A stretch of 64,000 nucleotides of DNA from Podospora bellae-mahoneyi (lineage: Eukaryota > Ascomycota > Sordariomycetes > Sordariales > Podosporaceae): the NCBI RefSeq assembly GCF_035222275.1, contig NC_085884.1, positions 3,844,001-3,908,000 of the forward strand. The letters run 5' to 3'. The notes beneath the pieces were generated by a model, which did not search any database, was not told where the DNA came from, and saw only the letters and a program-made list of their open reading frames with translations. The translations under genes and the position numbers were made by a program. Positions 61,481-64,000 of the stretch are shown piece after piece. Every line of letters starts with the position of its first letter. Within the stretch, counting starts at the first letter, position 1.

Positions 61481-64000
61481 CTATTCCACCGGCCCAAAAA
61501 ACTGCGCCGCCTGCTCCAACTCCTTATCCCCATTGCAAAAATCCCACCCCACAATCACACTCGTCTGACTGCAGCAAATGATCCGTCTCGCATCATATTG
61601 AAGCTTAAACACGCGCGCCGGGTTAGCCGCGTCGTGGCCCTCAACCGGAGCATGATGGGCAACGTGTGGATGGTGATGATGAGGGTGATGATTTGTCTGA
61701 ACAGGAACAGGGGCAGGAACGGGAGCAGGAGCCGGGGCAGTGGGGGTGGAGGTGGAAGAAGGAGCAGGAGGGAGTTGTACCTGATGCACACGTCCGTGTC
61801 CTCCAGAAGTCAGTTCCGCATGTGCCTGATACGCTACGGCCGCCTGCTGCTGGCTAGCCGTCAACAGTCGAGCTGCCGGTAACGCCGGTGCTGCTAATGA
61901 CGACGATGATGATGATGCCTGAGCAGGCTCGGTATTGTTTCTGTGTTGTTGTGAAGATGTTGAAGGGCCCGCCAGTGCGTTCGTTGCTGCCGCAATCGCT
62001 TCCGCGTTCCGCTGAGCCTCCCGTCGTAGCCTGGTCTGCTCGAATTGAGCTCTAATCAAAGCACCAGAAAAGGCTTGTCGAAGCTGACTCCGTGTGACAG
62101 CGTTCTGCAATCGGTCGATCTTGCCTTCAATGTACTGTCGCTGTGTCAAGATGATGGGATGGTTGCCGATGGCGCGTGTAAAGGCTTGGGCGCCTGCTTG
62201 GATTGCCTCGTCGATTAGCGCCCGTATTTGTTCGCTATCCGGTCTCGGAGGCGGTACTGAAGGCCCGGCCGATGTGCTTGGTGGTGCGCTCGCGGGCTGT
62301 GTTGGTAGGGAATTGTTTGCTGTGAGCGTGCTTGACGAACCGCCGGGTTGTTGCGAGGGACCCGGTCGCACTGAAGGGTGTAAAGGGATCGCCGCAGCAG
62401 CAGCGTCCAGGAAATTCGACATCGGGGGAAGCGTTGTCCGTCCCAGCTTGACCGCAACGGCAGCGGCTTCCTCTTGCTTGAGGTGCTGCTGGTCTTTCCA
62501 GATGCCCTCCTTGTCTCGGCGCCAGATGATAATACTAGTATCATAACTGCCACTGACGATCCGGCCATATTTGCCCCCTCCGCCTCCAGGTGGGAGCTTT
62601 GCACCGTAGGCACAGATGTCCTCCGGTCTTCTGGATCCTGCATTTCCCTGCCGACGACCAGCTTTCGGGCGGTTTGTGTCGTCAAGTAACCCTGCCTCGA
62701 GCGCCTTGAAGTAAGCCTCATCCACCTTCTTTGCCGCCTCCGCATCATCTTCGGCCTGGAAGGGCAAATCTCCAAATCCAGCTTGAACCGTCCGTACCAA
62801 AGCAGAGTGCGCACGAAGGCTCGCTACCTCCAGACCTGTCGCCCTGTCAAACACCTTTACTTCATGGTCACTGCTACCGCTGACAATTCGCCGGCCATCG
62901 TACTGAACGCATGCGATTCCTTTGGTATGGCCAACAATGGTGCGGCTGCATGTCTGAGTCGGCCAATCCCAAACCTTGATATGGCGGTCACCGCTTGCAG
63001 ACACAATTTCCCGGTCGTGGATCTGAACAGCATTGACGGCCGCACTATGGCCTTCCAATACGCCGATCAAAGTCCAAGCCGGAGTTTGTGGGAGGTCCTC
63101 GGGAGCCATAGGGATGTTGTAACCGTAGTTGATGGTGGTGGGCACGGGGCTCACCTCCCGGTATCCAAGGTCGCCAGCGCGCAGAGGTCGGCGGTTGAAG
63201 ACCTTGATCAGCTTATCCTTGGAGCAAGTGACCAGGATCCGTTTGTCAAACTTGACGTTGAGTACAGATTCCCGGTGGGCAGTTTTGAGTGTTTGGATCA
63301 CCTTTCCGGTCGAGAACTTCCAAATGATCACGTCCGAGTCCGAACTGCCTGACACGATGATGTCCTCCTCGGGGTCAGAGTCAAACTGCAGGCAGAGAAC
63401 CGACCCGCGATGTTGCGACAAGGTGCGGAGGCAGCGCCGTGTCTCCAAATCCCACACCTTGATCGTCCGGTCTCGACTGCCGCTGACCAAATACTGTGGG
63501 TTAAACTGCAGACTGTAAATACATTCCCCATGCCCTTCTTCTGGATAATTAGGATGGGGTAGCTGGAAGTTTGTGTATTTTCCTAGGTCCCAGTTGGACT
63601 CGAGGCGTCTGCGCATTGTGTATACGTGCTTCCAATTAAGCTTATATCTGCGGTCGTGGTCATCCAGAACCCATAGCGTGGATCTCGGTAATCTTGATAG
63701 GGGCGTGGCTAGTACTGTGTCCAAGAAGTTGCCTTTGGATCGCATTGAAGAACTGGATTCCGGTGAGCGTGCCCTCCCTTTGCCCTTGTCCAGCGAGGCG
63801 CTCTTGTTCGCCGACCCCGAACCTGAGCCAACACTCTTTACTTCCAGATCATCCAATCTTCGTGAGATGCTACCACCGTCAGCACTTCCTGTCGGTCCGC
63901 CAAACAGACTGCTTTCTGACGCGTCCATCTCGGCGGGCTCCTGCTTTATTGCCCCCGCGTCCAGCATGACACTATCCATGTCGGCATTGAGGTTTGAAGA
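61481..64000 (-). CDS. F-box/WD40-type protein, 5' end outside the window
   Basis: The frame is open from the window edge to the stop at 61481-61483 (more than 832 residues); an ATG at 63977-63979 exists but the frame stays open upstream, so the N terminus probably lies beyond 64000. STLWVLDDHDRRYKLNWKHV and NFQLPHPNYPEEGHGECIYS precede WD repeats: LVSGSRDRTIKVWDLETRRC, IIVSGSSDSDVIIWKFSTGK, ILVTCSKDKLIKVFNRR, IVSASGDRHIKVWDWPTQTC, RIVSGSSDHEVKVFDRATGL, IVSGSYDTSIIIWRRDKEG and, after a ~300-residue Ala/Ser/Pro-rich insert, a last blade-like RRIICCSQTSVIVGWDF. This layout is that of fungal F-box/WD40 substrate receptors of SCF ubiquitin ligases (FWD-1/beta-TrCP-like). The F-box itself is not visible, so that part is inferred. 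Confidence 0.8.
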   Translation of the reverse strand, partial: SSNLNADMDSVMLDAGAIKQEPAEMDASESSLFGGPTGSADGGSISRRLDDLEVKSVGSGSGSANKSASLDKGKGRARSPESSSSMRSKGNFLDTVLATPLSRLPRSTLWVLDDHDRRYKLNWKHVYTMRRRLESNWDLGKYTNFQLPHPNYPEEGHGECIYSLQFNPQYLVSGSRDRTIKVWDLETRRCLRTLSQHRGSVLCLQFDSDPEEDIIVSGSSDSDVIIWKFSTGKVIQTLKTAHRESVLNVKFDKRILVTCSKDKLIKVFNRRPLRAGDLGYREVSPVPTTINYGYNIPMAPEDLPQTPAWTLIGVLEGHSAAVNAVQIHDREIVSASGDRHIKVWDWPTQTCSRTIVGHTKGIACVQYDGRRIVSGSSDHEVKVFDRATGLEVASLRAHSALVRTVQAGFGDLPFQAEDDAEAAKKVDEAYFKALEAGLLDDTNRPKAGRRQGNAGSRRPEDICAYGAKLPPGGGGGKYGRIVSGSYDTSIIIWRRDKEGIWKDQQHLKQEEAAAVAVKLGRTTLPPMSNFLDAAAAAIPLHPSVRPGPSQQPGGSSSTLTANNSLPTQPASAPPSTSAGPSVPPPRPDSEQIRALIDEAIQAGAQAFTRAIGNHPIILTQRQYIEGKIDRLQNAVTRSQLRQAFSGALIRAQFEQTRLRREAQRNAEAIAAATNALAGPSTSSQQHRNNTEPAQASSSSSSLAAPALPAARLLTASQQQAAVAYQAHAELTSGGHGRVHQVQLPPAPSSTSTPTAPAPAPVPAPVPVQTNHHPHHHHPHVAHHAPVEGHDAANPARVFKLQYDARRIICCSQTSVIVGWDFCNGDKELEQAAQFFGPVE

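Overview
The window is nuclear DNA of a filamentous ascomycete. Its genes have short (about 50-110 bp) GT-AG introns with CTRAC-type branch sites, and it carries an intron-containing tRNA-Lys, an AA9 polysaccharide monooxygenase, HET-domain genes and fungal-type SWR1 and VPS60 genes. Protein families and N-terminal signatures point to Sordariomycetes, probably Sordariales; this is inference, no search was run. Several broken genes carry in-frame stops of the CAG>TAG and TGG>TGA kind expected from repeat-induced point mutation (RIP).

Layout. 1-2.2 kb: AT-rich DNA holding a compact element with ~200-bp inverted arms, then a coding remnant with stops. 2.4-4.3 kb: secreted tannase/feruloyl esterase. 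5.2-9.8 kb: two broken genes, a HET-domain gene (minus) and an ankyrin-type gene (plus). 10.2-12.2 kb: DHA2-type MFS exporter. 14.4-15.7 kb: broken coiled-coil gene. 16.6-18.3 kb: a HeLo-like N-terminal domain fused to a ubiquitin E2 fold lacking the catalytic cysteine, the most unusual intact gene here. 19.4-30.0 kb: core housekeeping block (SWR1, complex I ESSS/NDUFB11-like subunit, two conserved unknown proteins). 31.5-36.2 kb: ten-exon gene for a ~1,374-residue protein with beta-rich repeats, a long coiled coil and an Ala/Val-rich amphipathic tail. 36.5-45.2 kb: Cys-rich single-pass membrane protein, AA9 LPMO, ketopantoate reductase, and a Pro/Ala-rich protein. 45.3-47.5 kb: intact HET-domain gene with a 9-bp coding microsatellite.

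48.6-58.3 kb is a gene graveyard: a frameshifted protein kinase, a Tc1/mariner-type transposase fragment abutting a terpene-synthase-like fragment, the C-terminal half of an M16 (STE23-type) peptidase, two tandem diverged copies of a [small minus-strand gene + sirtuin] pair, and a Thr-rich secreted-protein pseudogene. An intact tRNA-Lys(CTT) lies within it at 55.7-55.8 kb. 59-64 kb returns to housekeeping genes: NmrA-like protein, VPS60 (ESCRT-III), and an F-box/WD40-type protein cut by the window end.

The tannase and AA9 enzyme fit growth on plant material; the HET, HeLo-like and ankyrin-type genes fit the self/non-self recognition repertoire of filamentous fungi, with most copies broken and two (16.6-18.3 and 45.3-47.5 kb) intact.
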